This document shows positions 21,582-33,234 of a stretch of DNA of 40,548 nucleotides, one piece after another. The stretch's first letter is position 1. Each line of letters begins with the position of its first letter. Source of the stretch: Rhypophila decipiens (Eukaryota > Ascomycota > Sordariomycetes > Sordariales > Naviculisporaceae). Both the position numbers and the translations under genes were made by a program. A model generated the notes under the pieces. The model was not told the DNA's origin. It made no database searches and saw nothing but the letters and a program-made list of their open reading frames with translations. The DNA is taken from positions 1 to 40,548 of the forward strand of contig MU858307.1 in assembly GCA_033297075.1 (NCBI GenBank). Direction: 5' to 3'.

Positions 21582-23120
21582 ATGCCGGTAACAGACTTTG
21601 ACGTGAAGGAGAAGTACCGGTACCTCAACGGGTTCGACTGCTATCACGAGTATGTCCATGGACCTTGACCTCTTCAGATTCGTGCGAGACTAACCGTGGT
21701 TCTTCTCTTGTCCAGATCAGAGGCAGTCCCGAATGCCCTCCCCATAGGCCAAAACTCGCCCCAGAAGCCACCCCTGGGCCTCTACGCCGAGAAGCTCTCG
21801 GGCACAGCCTTTACGGCGCCACGCCACGAGAACAAGCAGACATGGCTCTACCGCATCCTCCCGTCATGCTCTCACCCGCCCTTCACGGCCGTCGCGGACA
21901 AGACATACGGACATGCGACCACAAACGGTAACGGCGCCACGCCGAGCACTAAATTCGACGACTCGTCCACCGCGCCCGCAAAGCTGCACTACATCCCGAA
22001 CCAACTCCGCTGGGACCCGTTCAACCTCCCCTCGGACCAAAAGACAGACTTTATATCCGGCCTCCATCTCATCTCGGGCGCCGGCGATCCAACACTGAAG
22101 CAAGGCCTGGGCATATACATTTATACTGCCAACCTCTCCATGCCCGACACTTCAGCATACTACTCCGCAGACGGAGACATGCTCATCGTGCCGCAAGAAG
22201 GGGCTCTCGACATCCGGACCGAGTTTGGCTGGTTGCTGGTCAGACCCATGGAGATCGCTGTCATCCCCCGAGGCGTGAAATACCAAGTCCGTCTTGTCGA
22301 TTCATCTTGCCCGGTCCGCGGGTATGCGTTGGAACTCTACCAAGGCCACTTTGTCCTCCCCGAACTCGGACCGATCGGGTCAAACGGGCTCGCCAACGCG
22401 AGAGACTTCCAAGCCCCCGCTGCTTGCTTCTCCGAAGACTTTGGATCCACCGGGTTTGAAGGAAAAACGAAATACACCATCACCTGCAAATTCAACAATT
22501 CCTTGTTCCAAACAACCCAGCCGCATACACCGTTTGATGTCGTCGCGTGGCACGGGAATTATTACCCGTACAAGTATGACCTGGGAAGGTTCAACACCAT
22601 AGGGAGCATATCATTCGACCACCCCGACCCGAGCATATTCACGGTCCTCTCAGCCCCATCAGACCACGTCGGCACTGCCATTGCGGATTTTGTGATTTTC
22701 CCGCCGAGGTGGTTGGTAGGCGAGGATACGTTCCGTCCCCCGTGGTACCATCGCAACACGATGAGCGAGTTTATGGGATTGATCAAGGGGGATTACGATG
22801 CCAAGAAGGCAGGCAAAGGGGGATTTGTACCGGGGGGAGCGAGCTTGCACAATGTTATGGCTGGGCATGGGCCTGATGCTGGTAGTTATGAGGGGGCTAG
22901 GGAGGCGGAACTGAAGCCTGTCAAGGTTGGTGGGGGGAGTTGTGCGTTTATGTTTGAGAGCTGCTTGATGATGGGCGTTACGGATTGGGGATTGAGGGAG
23001 TGTGAGGTTGTTCAGGAGGGGTATTCGGAGCATAGTTGGGGTGGGGTGAAGGTTTACTGGACTGGTGTTCCTGGGGAGAAGGGGGGGAAGGAGAGGACGG
23101 GGCATTTGCTTGATGCTTGA
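21582..23120 (+). CDS. hmgA: Homogentisate 1,2-dioxygenase
   Basis: Exons are 21582-21649 and 21716-23120, joined across a 66-nt intron (GTATGT, CTAAC, CCAG), giving 490 aa. The enzyme opens the ring of homogentisate to maleylacetoacetate in phenylalanine/tyrosine breakdown, using Fe(II) in the cytosol. The start [19 protein letters not shown] and the motif [16 protein letters not shown] are characteristic. By spacing with the human enzyme the iron ligands are H368, E374 and H407 (of HGPD), all present. [19 protein letters not shown] is intact. The length is slightly above the usual 430-480. In Aspergillus this gene lies beside fumarylacetoacetase and maleylacetoacetate isomerase genes. Neither is in this window. 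A tyrosinase lies 4.7 kb upstream, but nothing shows the two are linked. Confidence 0.95.
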
Positions 23121-24528
23121 GAGTAGGGGTGGATGATGGAGGGGGAAGGTTGGCTGGGACTTCGTAGTTTGATGAGATGGCGTTGAAGTCTGTATATGGT
23201 GTATCGGTTGGTTGTTCATGTTACTGGCCGAGGTTGCTGTAGCAATCAGGGGTGATGTAAATAACGGTTCTGAGCCCTGGGGAGAGGAGTGCTCACATGC
23301 TGGCTTTGGGGTCTCACTGAAGAACTAGTGAGTAACTCTGCAAATAACCATTCACAAGCCGTAGTGCTATTGATGAAGCCTCTTCTCTCAGCATGATTGG
23401 CAGAACGTTGGGTCTATAGTATCTGTTCATCTCGGATATCCCGTCAGGACACCTAAATAGTTGCGAAGTCGATGAATTTGAGACACTATGGTTTGACCAT
23501 ATCGAGTTAGAAGCTGAAGGTGGCCGAAGCCCCCGTAAATCGGCTTTTTTCCTCTGAGAGTCTAGCACATTCATTGTCCAATACATTTAACCCTAACCCT
23601 GGGAAAGGAAAGAGCAGCAATTGAGGTGGGAGTGTATCCTTAAGCTTTCACGAACAAGCTGTAATGTGACAGGTCAAAAGTCATGATCGTATCTCATGTT
23701 GTCAAGTCAGCCAGCAGAAACAAGCTGTCTTGGATCCCCTCCTTTTCCACATAAGAAGGCATCGCCGCTTCTTGGCGTACGGTGGTCCAGGGAAAAAGAA
23801 ATGTGACAAGTCACACGATGTCTCGTTTGCTCAATCTCATTGGTATATTTGGGGTGTTTGCTTCGGGAAAACAGGATTTCATCACCAACCCGAAAGACAT
23901 GTGTGGGGGCAACTGAGATGTTTCAATCCCGGGACTAAACCCTAACAGCTACCAAATCTCATATAGAGGTCTATACATATTTATGTTTATATCACTTTTT
24001 GCTTCCTTTTTGGCTTAATCTTGGAGCTGTGCTTTCTTTCTAATATCCTTTATTTCGGGTGCTTTTCCAAAACACCAACCCGAATGCTCCGAGACCCGGG
24101 TCTGCCGGGTGCTGGAGCGGGGCAAGCGGGATTCCGAGCGCCGAACGGTGTGTGGGGGCCGGCGACAGGGGTCGTGTCTCTCTTGGCGCCTGTCACTTCA
24201 CCAACAAGAATTCACTGATCACGATGATCGCCGATGATACTGACACACTAAACTCGGAAAGATTCACCATTTTGGGTGGTGATTGGGGGGCTGAAGGGCG
24301 ATGGGTCAGTTATTTAATGCCGTCTGCCACCCCACCAGCTGCCGGGCCATGATGAGAATCCCAAGATCATCTTTTTCTATCCAGATCTCCGCATTCAGGT
24401 CAACCCATTGATTGCCCATCACACTGTGCAGGTGGAATCACAACTGGACCTAAACTCGACGACAGATCCAAATGACGTACACTTGAAGAGTTTCACGATT
24501 AATAGCCGGGCTTCCTCCTCTCAACTCC
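23121..24528. other. Intergenic
   Basis: No gene is recognised. Two telomere-like CCCTAA units occur near 23590. A G-rich segment at about 24090-24190 has no coding motif. Confidence 0.5.
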
Positions 24529-26030
24529 ATGCCTGACGGTCAAGGTCAGGCAGCCCGTGGTGGCGGGCAAGGTGGACAAAACAGAAGGGGGAGAGGTGGA
24601 TGGGGAGGAAGGGGAGGAAGGGGCGGTCAGCGCGGTGGACGAGGCGGACACCCAGGAGGGCAGCAACAGAAACAACCAAAACAAAAAGAAGACCCACGTC
24701 GTCGATCCGACTATGGCGATCGCACCTACTTCCCGCCCGGATGGGATCGCGAGCACCTGCTCACTGCGCCGGCCCATGATTTCCGCGGTCTCCCCGCCTC
24801 CGAGTTCTACAAGCTGCGCACAGGGATGCTCGAGAAGATGGGCAGGGAGCCATACAAGGCCTGGGTCGCCAAGCTAAGCAAGCTGAAGATCCCATCCCCT
24901 CCTGAGGTCCTATGGCGGCATTTCGGAACGGACTACAGTAAAGGCCCGCCGGGCGTGCCTAACTACCTGAGGCACGGAATGAGATGGCCCAAAGGTCCCG
25001 CAAACAGTTCAAAGGACCTGACCTGGGGCTTTGTCATCTTTGCGACGCGGCCTGCATCGAGATCGACGAGGCAAAATTCGAAAGGGTCAAGCAGCGCGTC
25101 GAGGAGTTGATTCTCTCCCCGCTGGAGCCCTACCTCTACGAAGAGTCCATCAGGCTGGCAAAAGAGCGCTTTCGCATCGAGTGGTGGGAGGATGAAGATC
25201 TCCCGGATGGGACCAAGCCTCGAGGCCTTGACGAGTAAGTACCGTGCCCATCTATCTACTCGCTTGATGGCGTCTCTTGTTGTTGTGCGAATAGGCGGCA
25301 ATGCTATCGGGTCTTGTGGTGAATCGACAGCTATCTCGAAGGCTATTTGACGCCTCCCAATGAAAAGGACCATTTCAACCCGATCAACCCGCCTTTTCGC
25401 CATGCACGCTGTGGTCTACGCCTCGAATCCACGGCTCTGCAGTCCGTCTTGGCAGACCTTAAGCGCAATTACGTGAAGCCTCCGAAAGCGCCATACCCAA
25501 TGACAGATGTGTCCTGTACTTTGCGGAGATATATCGCTCCAGATTAGCCCAAGCATACCCTCCTCTCACTCGAGTGGCGCCGGCCAAAAGAAGAGAAACA
25601 GCCAGAACAGCAGCAGCAGCAGCAAAGCCAACAACAACAACAACAAAAGTCCAACAAACAAAAGGGCAAACCCCACACCCACTGGTAGGCAAAACTCCAA
25701 CGCCAAATCGAAACCCCCCACATCCAAGTCGTAGCGCCCTACGATAAGCCGCCCCTGGAAGCATGGCCGGAGGCCAACATGGGCCCGCCGACGTACATGC
25801 GCATAGGTCGCCGCGAGGTGTATGTCCCGGACCCGTTCGAGGAGTGGGATTACGAGTACGACAGCGGGCCGACGCACTTTAGGGTGGCGCTCGATTCGAT
25901 TCTTGCCGAGAATGGCTTGTTCCACCGGCTCGCGGGGGCGAAGCCCGAGGTTGAGCTTGTGGATCTCAGGGCTGTTGGCGGGGGCGAGATTTGGGATAGA
26001 TTGTGGACTGGGATGGCTGTTAATTCATGA
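24529..26030 (+). CDS. RGG-rich protein of unknown function, model uncertain
   Basis: I recognise no enzyme family. Residues 1-50 are an RGG/Gly-Gln region typical of RNA-associating proteins. Later parts are clearly coding-like: GLCHLCDAACIEIDEAKFERV (a CxxC pair), ERFRIEWWEDEDLPDG, PPFRHARCGLRLES and REVYVPDPFEEWDYEYDS. One GTAAGT intron at 25235-25330 is convincing. Two further breaks are ambiguous. A shift of frame between 24957 and 25020 disappears if 24907-24971 is an intron (weak GTCCTA donor, good CCTAAC branch). Two in-frame TAGs at 25545 and 25686, flanking a Gln-rich stretch, disappear if 25509-25688 is an intron (180 nt, weak GTGTCC donor). With all three introns the exons are 24529-24906, 24972-25234, 25331-25508 and 25689-26030, 386 aa. 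Otherwise it is a pseudogene. Confidence 0.55.
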
Positions 26031-26700
26031 TGAGCATGTTGGTATCGATGGGATTCTTGGTTTGGGTTTGCTTTCTTGTTTGGATACATGTATTAAGGAG
26101 GTCAGAATGATTGATTGGGTAACGTGGCTTGATGTTGTTATAATTTCCTACGTTGGATATTTGCTTTGTTGATGTATTTGGATAGGTCTCGCTCGGTCCT
26201 AGGAAAGGCTTGAAGGGCTTTATGAAGATTCCTACGGTGCATATGATTAACGACTTGTCTTTTTCTTTTCCCTCTTGCTTTTTTCTGGCGAACACGGCCT
26301 AGGCGCAATGATCACATGTTGACATGGACTCATTGCACCGACTGGCTTGCTCCTATATACGTCTTTTCGTCTTTCTCGCCCAAATGTGTCGTCAAGAAAT
26401 CAAGCGCTGGTCTATATGTCTTATAATTAGGGAACTTTGTGGAGAAGAAAACAAATTTTGGTTGTAAGGTCTCTCTGATATTCACGCAAGCTTGATCAAA
26501 TCATCTTAGTGCAGTATTAACAACTTTCTTGATATCGATGCTATCAAAACAAATAACTCTTAAACATACAATACATTGATGTCCAAGAAACTTTTCAAAA
26601 CAACATGATCTCTTGTCAAAACAACCACACCACACCCACTAACCGAGCAATCTTTCTTCCCAGCTTTCGGAGACCCTTTGGCTTCTTCTCCTGCTGCTAG
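26031..26700. other. Intergenic
   Basis: This is AT-rich 3' flank with no recognised gene. Confidence 0.5.
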
Positions 26701-26701
26701 A

Positions 26702-27165
26702 AGCTGGCCGATGACCCAGCAAAGATTGTTCCAGGTGGTGAGGATGGGACGGAGCCCTCCCAAAAGGAGGCTCCGCCCACCCCTCCTACACAGACTCTCA
26801 CGTCTGTCGAGGCCCAGCCCCCGGCCGGACCTCCCACCAGGCGGAAATTGTGGCTGGACTGGTCCAGGGATGGAGCAGAAGACCGGCGAATTCGTCCCGA
26901 GATGCCACTACCGCGACAATCGTCCTTTGTTGCAGAACGGGGCCCAGGCGAACTTTCAGGCGACCAGTCCCGTCGCGCAACCACACCACACACCCCCCTT
27001 GTTGTCGAGCGAGTCGGGCGACGGCGATATGCCCAACTAGGCTGCTGCCAGCAGCTGGCCGATGACCCAGCAAGATTGTTCCATGTGGTCAGGATGGGAC
27101 GGAGCCCTGCCAGCAGCTGGCCAATGACCCAGCAAGATTGTTCCAGGTGGTTAGGATTGGACGGT
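26702..27165. repeat. Three copies of a ~57-bp direct repeat
   Basis: A unit beginning AGCTGGCC(G/A)ATGACCCAGC and continuing through GATTGTTCCA(G/T)GTGGT to GACGG recurs at 26702-26758, 27053-27108 and 27115-27165. Copies 2 and 3 are adjacent (62-bp period). Copy 1 is separated from them by about 290 bp of unrelated sequence. Differences are mostly single substitutions plus one A deletion. No known element is recognised. Confidence 0.75.
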
Positions 27166-28639
27166 GGCACCAGCTCATCGGCTCAAACTTTTCTCTGGCA
27201 ATCCCCTCCAGAAAGGCCCGGACCAGCTTCTGCTTGTATGGTTTGCGGCGGCTGGATTCCCGGCGCCGCTGGGACTCGTCGACGATGAATCGAACGGCCA
27301 TCCGGGAGGAGGCGGTCCGGGCAGCGTGATTGTGACAACCGGAACGGTGACTGTGCTGACGGCAGGAGTCGTTTCAAAAGGAATCTCAGTCGCTTGTGAC
27401 AGTGACCTGCCAGTGGTGCAAGCTGTGTCCTCGTACTGATGAACTCATCGCAATGGTAATTGAGCTTAGTCCGAGAGGAACGGCTCGTTCGACCGTCGCT
27501 GATCTCTTCGCCGACAACAGGACGCTGGTGGGAGGAATCGAACCTCCTGCAATATGCAATGCTTATAGATAGCAACACCAGCGCCTGTTGTCGAGCGAAT
27601 CAGGAGAGTTGCTGGCCGAGTGTTCCGGGCGTCAGTCGGCGCGGTCTGCGGCTTGGTCCGTTATAGGAGAGCCTGAGCTGTAGGAGGGAGAGTTGCAGGA
27701 TATATAGGTAGAAGAAGACGCGGATCTCGGCCTCCTTGCTCCCTCGATCAGAGCGGCAGTAAGCCCGTTCGTCACACGACGCGAGGTCAGCTCTTGCCAT
27801 ATGACGAGAAGTATCTCCTTGGTGATTGTCAAGGGTAATCCCGTTTACCGCAAAGGCAATATTGATCTTTTCCTCCCATCAGGTTTGCCTGCACCGGCCG
27901 TCGCTGCCGCTCTTGTAGCAAACGCCAGCATACAGGCGAGCATGAGTAGACGCATGAGAATAGGCTCCGGCCTCGCATCTTAGCAGGCGACTCCGCCACG
28001 CCCTTGACGTCAACCCCTCCCAGGTTCCTGTCAGCCTGCTCCGATTCAGTTAGAACTGGCCGGTATAGGGACGCAGCTTCAGCGGCGACTAGCTTTTGTT
28101 TCTTACGCTCCCGGGCCTTGATATTTCGTTCCTTGGCCTTGAGCTCTGTCAACCCAGTCGTCAACTGCTGAGCTGGTTGCCCGTTTGGAGGTCGCAGAGA
28201 GAGGAAAGATAGGAGAGAAGGTGGGCTCGACTGCCGTCTCAACACATTCTGGTCTGGCGAGGTCTTCTGGGGTTGGTATCAGACTCACACCTGGACGGCG
28301 GAATGGGAAGGCCAAGTAGAGTGACCAGCCGCTATCGCCATAGCCTCGTTTCTCGATGCTACCTTTGGTTGGTTGGCGCCGTGAGTAGCTGGTGCTGCGC
28401 TTAGTGGCCGCAATGCCACCGTCGCGTCGTGAGCGAGTCTTTGCGAGCCTGCCTGGCCGGGTGATGGGGAATCTCTTTCGGGTTCTCGTGCACGCACGTC
28501 GTGAAGCTTTGGCTCTCTGGATCCGTCTCGACACTGAAAAAGTGACCAACCCGCTTTCAAGTCGAGTAGTCCACCGTAATCGTGTCGTCTCTGTCGATAT
28601 GCCACTCAAGTGAGCTTCTGGTTGTTCTCGATGTGCCTC
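27166..28639. other. Mosaic region without a supportable gene
   Basis: Minus-strand frames at 27829-28245 and 28103-28609 contain Lys/Arg-rich coding-like runs (for example LTTGLTELKAKERNIKARE), and a plus-strand frame lies at 27138-27329. None could be joined into a gene or recognised. The repeat and hairpin features suggest rearranged or decayed sequence. Confidence 0.3.
27507..27599. repeat. Long imperfect inverted repeat enclosing a tRNA-like T-arm
   Basis: Arms at 27507-27530 and 27576-27599 pair over about 23 bp with two single-base bulges (left arm includes GACAACAGGACGCTGGTG, right arm CACCAGCGCCTGTTGTC). The 45-nt centre contains GGAGG-AATCGAA-CCTCC at 27531-27547. Read on the minus strand this is a 5-bp stem with the loop TTCGATT, the canonical tRNA T-arm. 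It abuts a 7-bp stem CACCAGC/GCTGGTG in the topology of a tRNA acceptor. There is no D-arm, so it is not an ordinary tRNA gene. Confidence 0.7.
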
Positions 28640-30875
28640 TCATCTGTAAACTTGCCCGTCTACTGGATATCCAACGTCCAAACTACTCGTAAAAGAGCAA
28701 TGTCCAGGGTCGTTCCAGCTGCCAGCGCTTTCCGGCTTGACCCCCCACGTTAGCTTCTTCTTCCACGCCTCGGGCTCATATGGGATAGTGTGACAAGCCG
28801 CGGACATGGCTAGACTGCAGCTGCCAACAACCGGCATGCTAGAGGGGAGCTTTCTCCAGGCAACGACGGCAAGGAAGAGGGCCATAACTGTCCCAGAGAC
28901 CAGGAGAAGAAGCAGTCCAAGGGGGGACCACCCCGTTGTTAACCTGGATTCACTCGCTTCGAAAAATGTGCCATCTGACTCTTGTATAACCGGGACGTCT
29001 CCACGCTGAGAGGAGTCAAGCCTGTAAGTCTCGAGGTGGAATAGGAAGAAGCTCTGGCCGAGTACCCAGTGTGTAAAAATAGATAGGCTGATGAGCGGAA
29101 TGGAATATCGAAAGGGGAGTTGGAGAAAGTAGGCGCTGCGTTGGTCGCCGGCAGGCTTAGATGAGACTCTCAGTCCTTTTCGTTCGTGAGCAAAGCTGCT
29201 CCATTCGCGGGCGGCTGAGATGCTTGTAAACAAGCCGTTGTATGTAAAGTAGACGATTGAAAGGAGGACCTGTGGTGAATTGGCGACCATGGACATGAGT
29301 ATTAAGCCGTCGGAAACAGTTGCCTTTCTCAAAGATGTGCCACTAGGATAGTCCATCATCACCCTGGATACCAACGATCCCAGCCCCCAAGACATCATGG
29401 TTGAGAATTTCACAGAGCCATGGAAGGAGGCGATTCCGTAACCCAATAACGCCAAACAGAACAACATGGAAAGAGAATACCTTGAGTTTTTATGTTAGCA
29501 ATCTGGTCCTGTAGTGGGCAAGCTGTGGAAGGGACAAGAGTAGGTAGATTCAGACAAACTTACAGCGTCACAGATGCCCCCCAACGCCTTGCACTAGCAG
29601 CGCAAAGCCCTCGTTGTCGCTGAGCGGAGAATGGTCTTGTCTTCTCAGATAGCTGTATAGAGGTTCCGCGTATTTCTTTAGCGGACAGGAGGCCAGCGCC
29701 CTCGGTAGACGCGTCTGGAGTTTCCAGAAATGTTGAAATTGCATCCCCAACAGTCAAGATCCTCTTCTCTCTGTTTCGGACGGCAAATATGGAGAACAGG
29801 ACTGCCTTGAGAAGACTGGTGGCGGCCACCAGCCACAGCAGTGTGGTGCAGGCTTGAAACTTGCAGTGCTCGTCCACGTGCAGCGCTAGGCAGTATTCGA
29901 CATCTCGCTCAAGGAACTTCCAGGATGCTGAGCTGTTGGATCGGATGGTAGGTAGCCGCTCCTCGCATGGCACCTGACAGCCCGCGGCACGATATTCTCT
30001 CCCGAAGCCATCACATACCCACTGGTATGTCTCCTTGAAGCTTGTGCAGGCGTCTCCCTGGCTGTCAGAGTCGCCATCGCCAACCAGATCGACCTCTAAG
30101 CCGGAGCCAGACAGGACAATGAGCAGTTCAGCCCAGTCGGTTTGCAATGGTCTTGCGTATGCGTCGATGCAGTCGTTGGGAGACAGTTGTGTCAGGCGTC
30201 CCTCCTTGTAGGCGCGATTCAGCTCAGGTGGTGTTCCGATACCGCTACTGAAACTGCCCCAATACGGGAGTTCTGCCAATGTCGCCACAGGAGTCGAATC
30301 CAGTAAGCTGAGATATTTCTCAGTTACACCCCAGGCCTTGTAGTTCACCGTGGATCGACTGGCAAAGACAACGGAATTATAGCTGTCGAGGATGTTAGCA
30401 GTCATGTTCAATGGAAGCAGGCAGGATACATGACGTACAACAAATGGAGTGGAAGCGACGACATGCAGATCAGTAACCAGAAGCATTTATCCTTCCTCCC
30501 CATACTGCGGAAGTTTCGAAGGCTTGATGTTCCGATGTCGAGCCACTTGTTGCGACCGTGGGCTTTATCGATCATTTGGCGAGTTGGTCCCGTCAGAGCC
30601 TGCATGCAGTAGTTGCTTCCGGCGAGCAGAACAGAACTGAGAACGTTGACGAGGAGGTGGACTAGAGTGTTTTGTGTCTTGACGCTCTCGCAACTGCGGT
30701 TGCTCACCAAGGCAATACCGTCTTTGCCGTTGGTCGTAGCCCATATCGCGGCGGCGAGATTGATGCCAAAGACGATGAAGCCGAAGCCGGAGAAGAGCAG
30801 AGCGCTTGTCCTCCATCTGGGGCGAGCGGGCTCGGAGCTGGGGTTGTCCATGTCTTTTGGAAGGAGGGCCTCCAT
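28640..30875 (-). CDS. DUF6536-type multi-pass membrane protein
   Basis: Exons are 30875-30439, 30382-29564 and 29480-28640, with introns of 56 and 83 nt (GTACGT/GACAG and GTAAGT/CAAG, both with GCTAAC branch sites), giving 698 aa. The N-terminal block PRWRTSALLFSGFGFIVFG followed by NLAAAIWATT and a polar stretch matches the start of fungal DUF6536 membrane proteins. There are about seven or eight hydrophobic segments: one at residues 25-50, then NVLSSVLLAGSNYCMQAL, FWLLICMSSLPLHLF, TLLWLVAATSLLKAVLFSIF and several in exon 3, including PLGLLLLLVSGTVMALFL. A long loop in exon 2 is Cys-rich (CVCDG-like, CQVPCEERLP) and probably faces outside. Function is unknown. The stop is followed by the mosaic region. 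Confidence 0.83.
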
Positions 30876-31555
30876 TTCGTCATGCAGTGGGAGTCTAGAT
30901 GCTCGCCATCGGTCTTCAAGATGGTTTTATGAAGCTGTCATGGTTGAGGCCGAATGAAAGAAGAGTCGAAGACAAGAAATGCGTGGAGGAGTGTTTGACG
31001 TGTCCCAAGAGAGAAAGGAACTTAATCCCGGTAGCAGCTCCTGCAGGGTTTTCAGGTCCAGTGGCTGGAGTGCCAGACTAGTCGAAGAGCAGAGTGCCAA
31101 GGCCGATCAGGATTCCGGCTTGCAACCCCACGCTGACTTTGTTCGTCCCGTTACGAGCCTCCAGGGGGCGAGAGACCAATTACAGGACATACCATGCCGC
31201 TTACGCACTGAGATGAGCTCGGGCTGGACCCGCAACTTGAAGCTGGGATACTGAAATATGACATGAGACACTAAGTTTACGGCAGCTACCCTGCCAATTG
31301 TTTGATTACCCGTAAATCCAGGCGTCTTCAACCAACCAGTTATCTGTATCGAACCCTTACCTTCTTGGGATGGGTAATTTCGGAAATTTTCTGGCCGTTA
31401 CACGTGTCCGGAGCTCGAAGTTGAAATTCAGTGGAATTTCAACTACACATACCCAAATAGGAAGACAGAGAGGTCGGCATCTTGGGAAACGCTAACCGCT
31501 AATAATTCTAGCCTAATTCTACATGGACTTGGCCTCCTCCTAATCTCTATCACTT
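30876..31555. other. Intergenic, possible short exon relic
   Basis: A minus-strand frame ending at 31078 reads NGTNKVSVGLQAGILIGLG then TLLFD and a TAG. It looks like the C-terminal membrane segment of a protein, but nothing upstream completes it. Otherwise nothing is seen. Confidence 0.3.
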
Positions 31556-33234
31556 TCAATGTGCAGTCAAGTCGTCGTCAGGGCCCAGAGAAGCGTCAGG
31601 AACAGTCTGAGGCACAGCAGCTACATGCAACCTCCCCTTGAACCTCTTGCGCAATCTGTCAGAAGAAACCCAAAACGCATCAGGAAACCACTCGCTCAAC
31701 TTCTCAGCCCTATCTAGTGTGCCTGCCACTCCGTCGTTAGGCCCCTGCGTAAAGTCATGCGAAATCCTAATCATCTCAACCAAAGCGCGAGCACACATCC
31801 AACAGAGGACCATCCCATGGCCTTGGAAGCTAACGCTCACCCACAAGCCATGATAGGCTTCCTCCTGGATCCCCCCAACAAAGGGGAAGCCATCGGGACT
31901 GTAGCCCATAATTCCCGTCCACTCTTTCCGGATCCTGCCGTCAGGATGGTCGTCGCCCCATCCCTCCAGGCTGAAATACCTCGGCGTGGTGTCTCTCAGG
32001 TAAGCACTGATTGTCTCGTTGATAGTGGTATCATCTGTCGTGCCGTACTCGTGTAACCCTTCGTCAGGGGCACGCGCGAGACCGCCACCTATGATGATGT
32101 CGCCCGCGTGAAGAGACCCAGCTGGTCGTGGGATCATGTATTCGTATCCGTTTTCATAGATGAAGCTGTATGTAGTAGGCAGACATCCTTTGAGAGGAAG
32201 GTTAGAGCCAGGTCGATGCGCTGTGACCTGTCCGCGGAGCGGGACTATTACGCCTTGAAACTTTTCAGGGAGAAGCGCAGCAGTGTAGCCATTGGTTGCC
32301 AAGATGACGCGCGAAGCCTTGATGTTTCCACGGGGAGTTGCCACAGTCCAGGTACCGTCGCTATTCTTGGTCAAACTCGTAGCGGGCGTGTTGGTTTGCA
32401 AGTTGAGCCCAAGCTCTGTGCAGAGCTTCAAGATGCCGATGACGAGCTTGTAGCTGGACAGACTCCCAGCAAAGTACGAGACCCCGCCGTAGAGCTTCTC
32501 TTCTCTGCCGTTGGAGGAGTTGGAGTGACAGTGGAATTTGGAGCGCACTTCCTCGGCCGAGTGGAACGTGTACTTGGCGGCTGGATGTCCCTCTGGAAGT
32601 GCAGCGCGCATGGCAGCCACCGCTTCGTGCGCTTTGTTCCACTGTGCTTCGTCGTATATGATGTCGATAGTCTCGCAAGGGTTAAGGTCGCAGTCGATAT
32701 TATGGTCTTGGGCAAATTTGTGAACCGCTTGGATGTTGTCGAGCTCCAGGGATGCGATCTGGGCAGCTTCTTGGAGTCCCACGGACTCGGCCATGTCAAG
32801 AAACGAGCGGTAAGATGCCGCCTTCGTGTGGCCGCCTAGTCAGGAGAATTAGTAGGACTTGCATTTGAAATCAAAGATTCGAAGTCTTCCCGCTTACCAT
32901 TCCGGCCAGTGGCGCCTGAGCAAGCCCCTCTCGCCTCGAGCATGACAACATTCATTGACTCTTTCTTGCAAGACCGCACATCCTCAAGGAGATTCCATGC
33001 TATGGCAGCGCCGCTGATGCCGCTGCCGATAATGACGGTCTCGGCCGATTCGGGTAACTCAGCGGTCACACGGAGATTAGCAATGCCATCTGGCGGGTCC
33101 TGCCAATAGCTGACCGTGGGGTTCTCCCTCGGAAGTGAGACGGGGATTCTCGCTTGCTCGTCCATTATTTGTCCTCGATGAACAAGTCTGTCAAGTAAGG
33201 TTTGTTGAAGAGATCCGATATCTTGGTGTGCCAA
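31556..33234 (-). CDS. FAD-dependent oxidoreductase, DAO family
   Basis: Exons are 33234-32898 and 32835-31556, separated by a 62-nt intron (GTAAGC, ACTAG), giving 538 aa. The N-terminal Rossmann motif VIIGSGISGAAIAWNLL (G70-G75) with acidic E100 (VVMLEARGACSGATGRNGGH) binds FAD. RVILATNGYTAALLPEKFQG and the C-terminal MGYSPDGFPFVGG with HGMVLCWMCARALVEMI are typical of the D-amino-acid-oxidase fold (PF01266). These enzymes oxidise amines or amino acids. The closest style is PuuB-like or sarcosine-oxidase-like fungal proteins, but the substrate cannot be told. No signal peptide or peroxisomal SKL ending is present (it ends DDLTAH). Met24 (MDEQARIPVSLP) is an alternative start. It is transcribed away from the orphan ORF at 34028. 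Confidence 0.9.

Noticed and set aside
21582..23120. A tyrosine-catabolism gene cluster around HGD
   Set aside because: No fumarylacetoacetase, maleylacetoacetate isomerase or HPPD gene is found on either side. The tyrosinase is 4.7 kb away, with an unrelated gene between.
23588..23602. CCCTAACCCT as an interstitial telomere repeat
   Set aside because: Fewer than two full units, so chance is likely.
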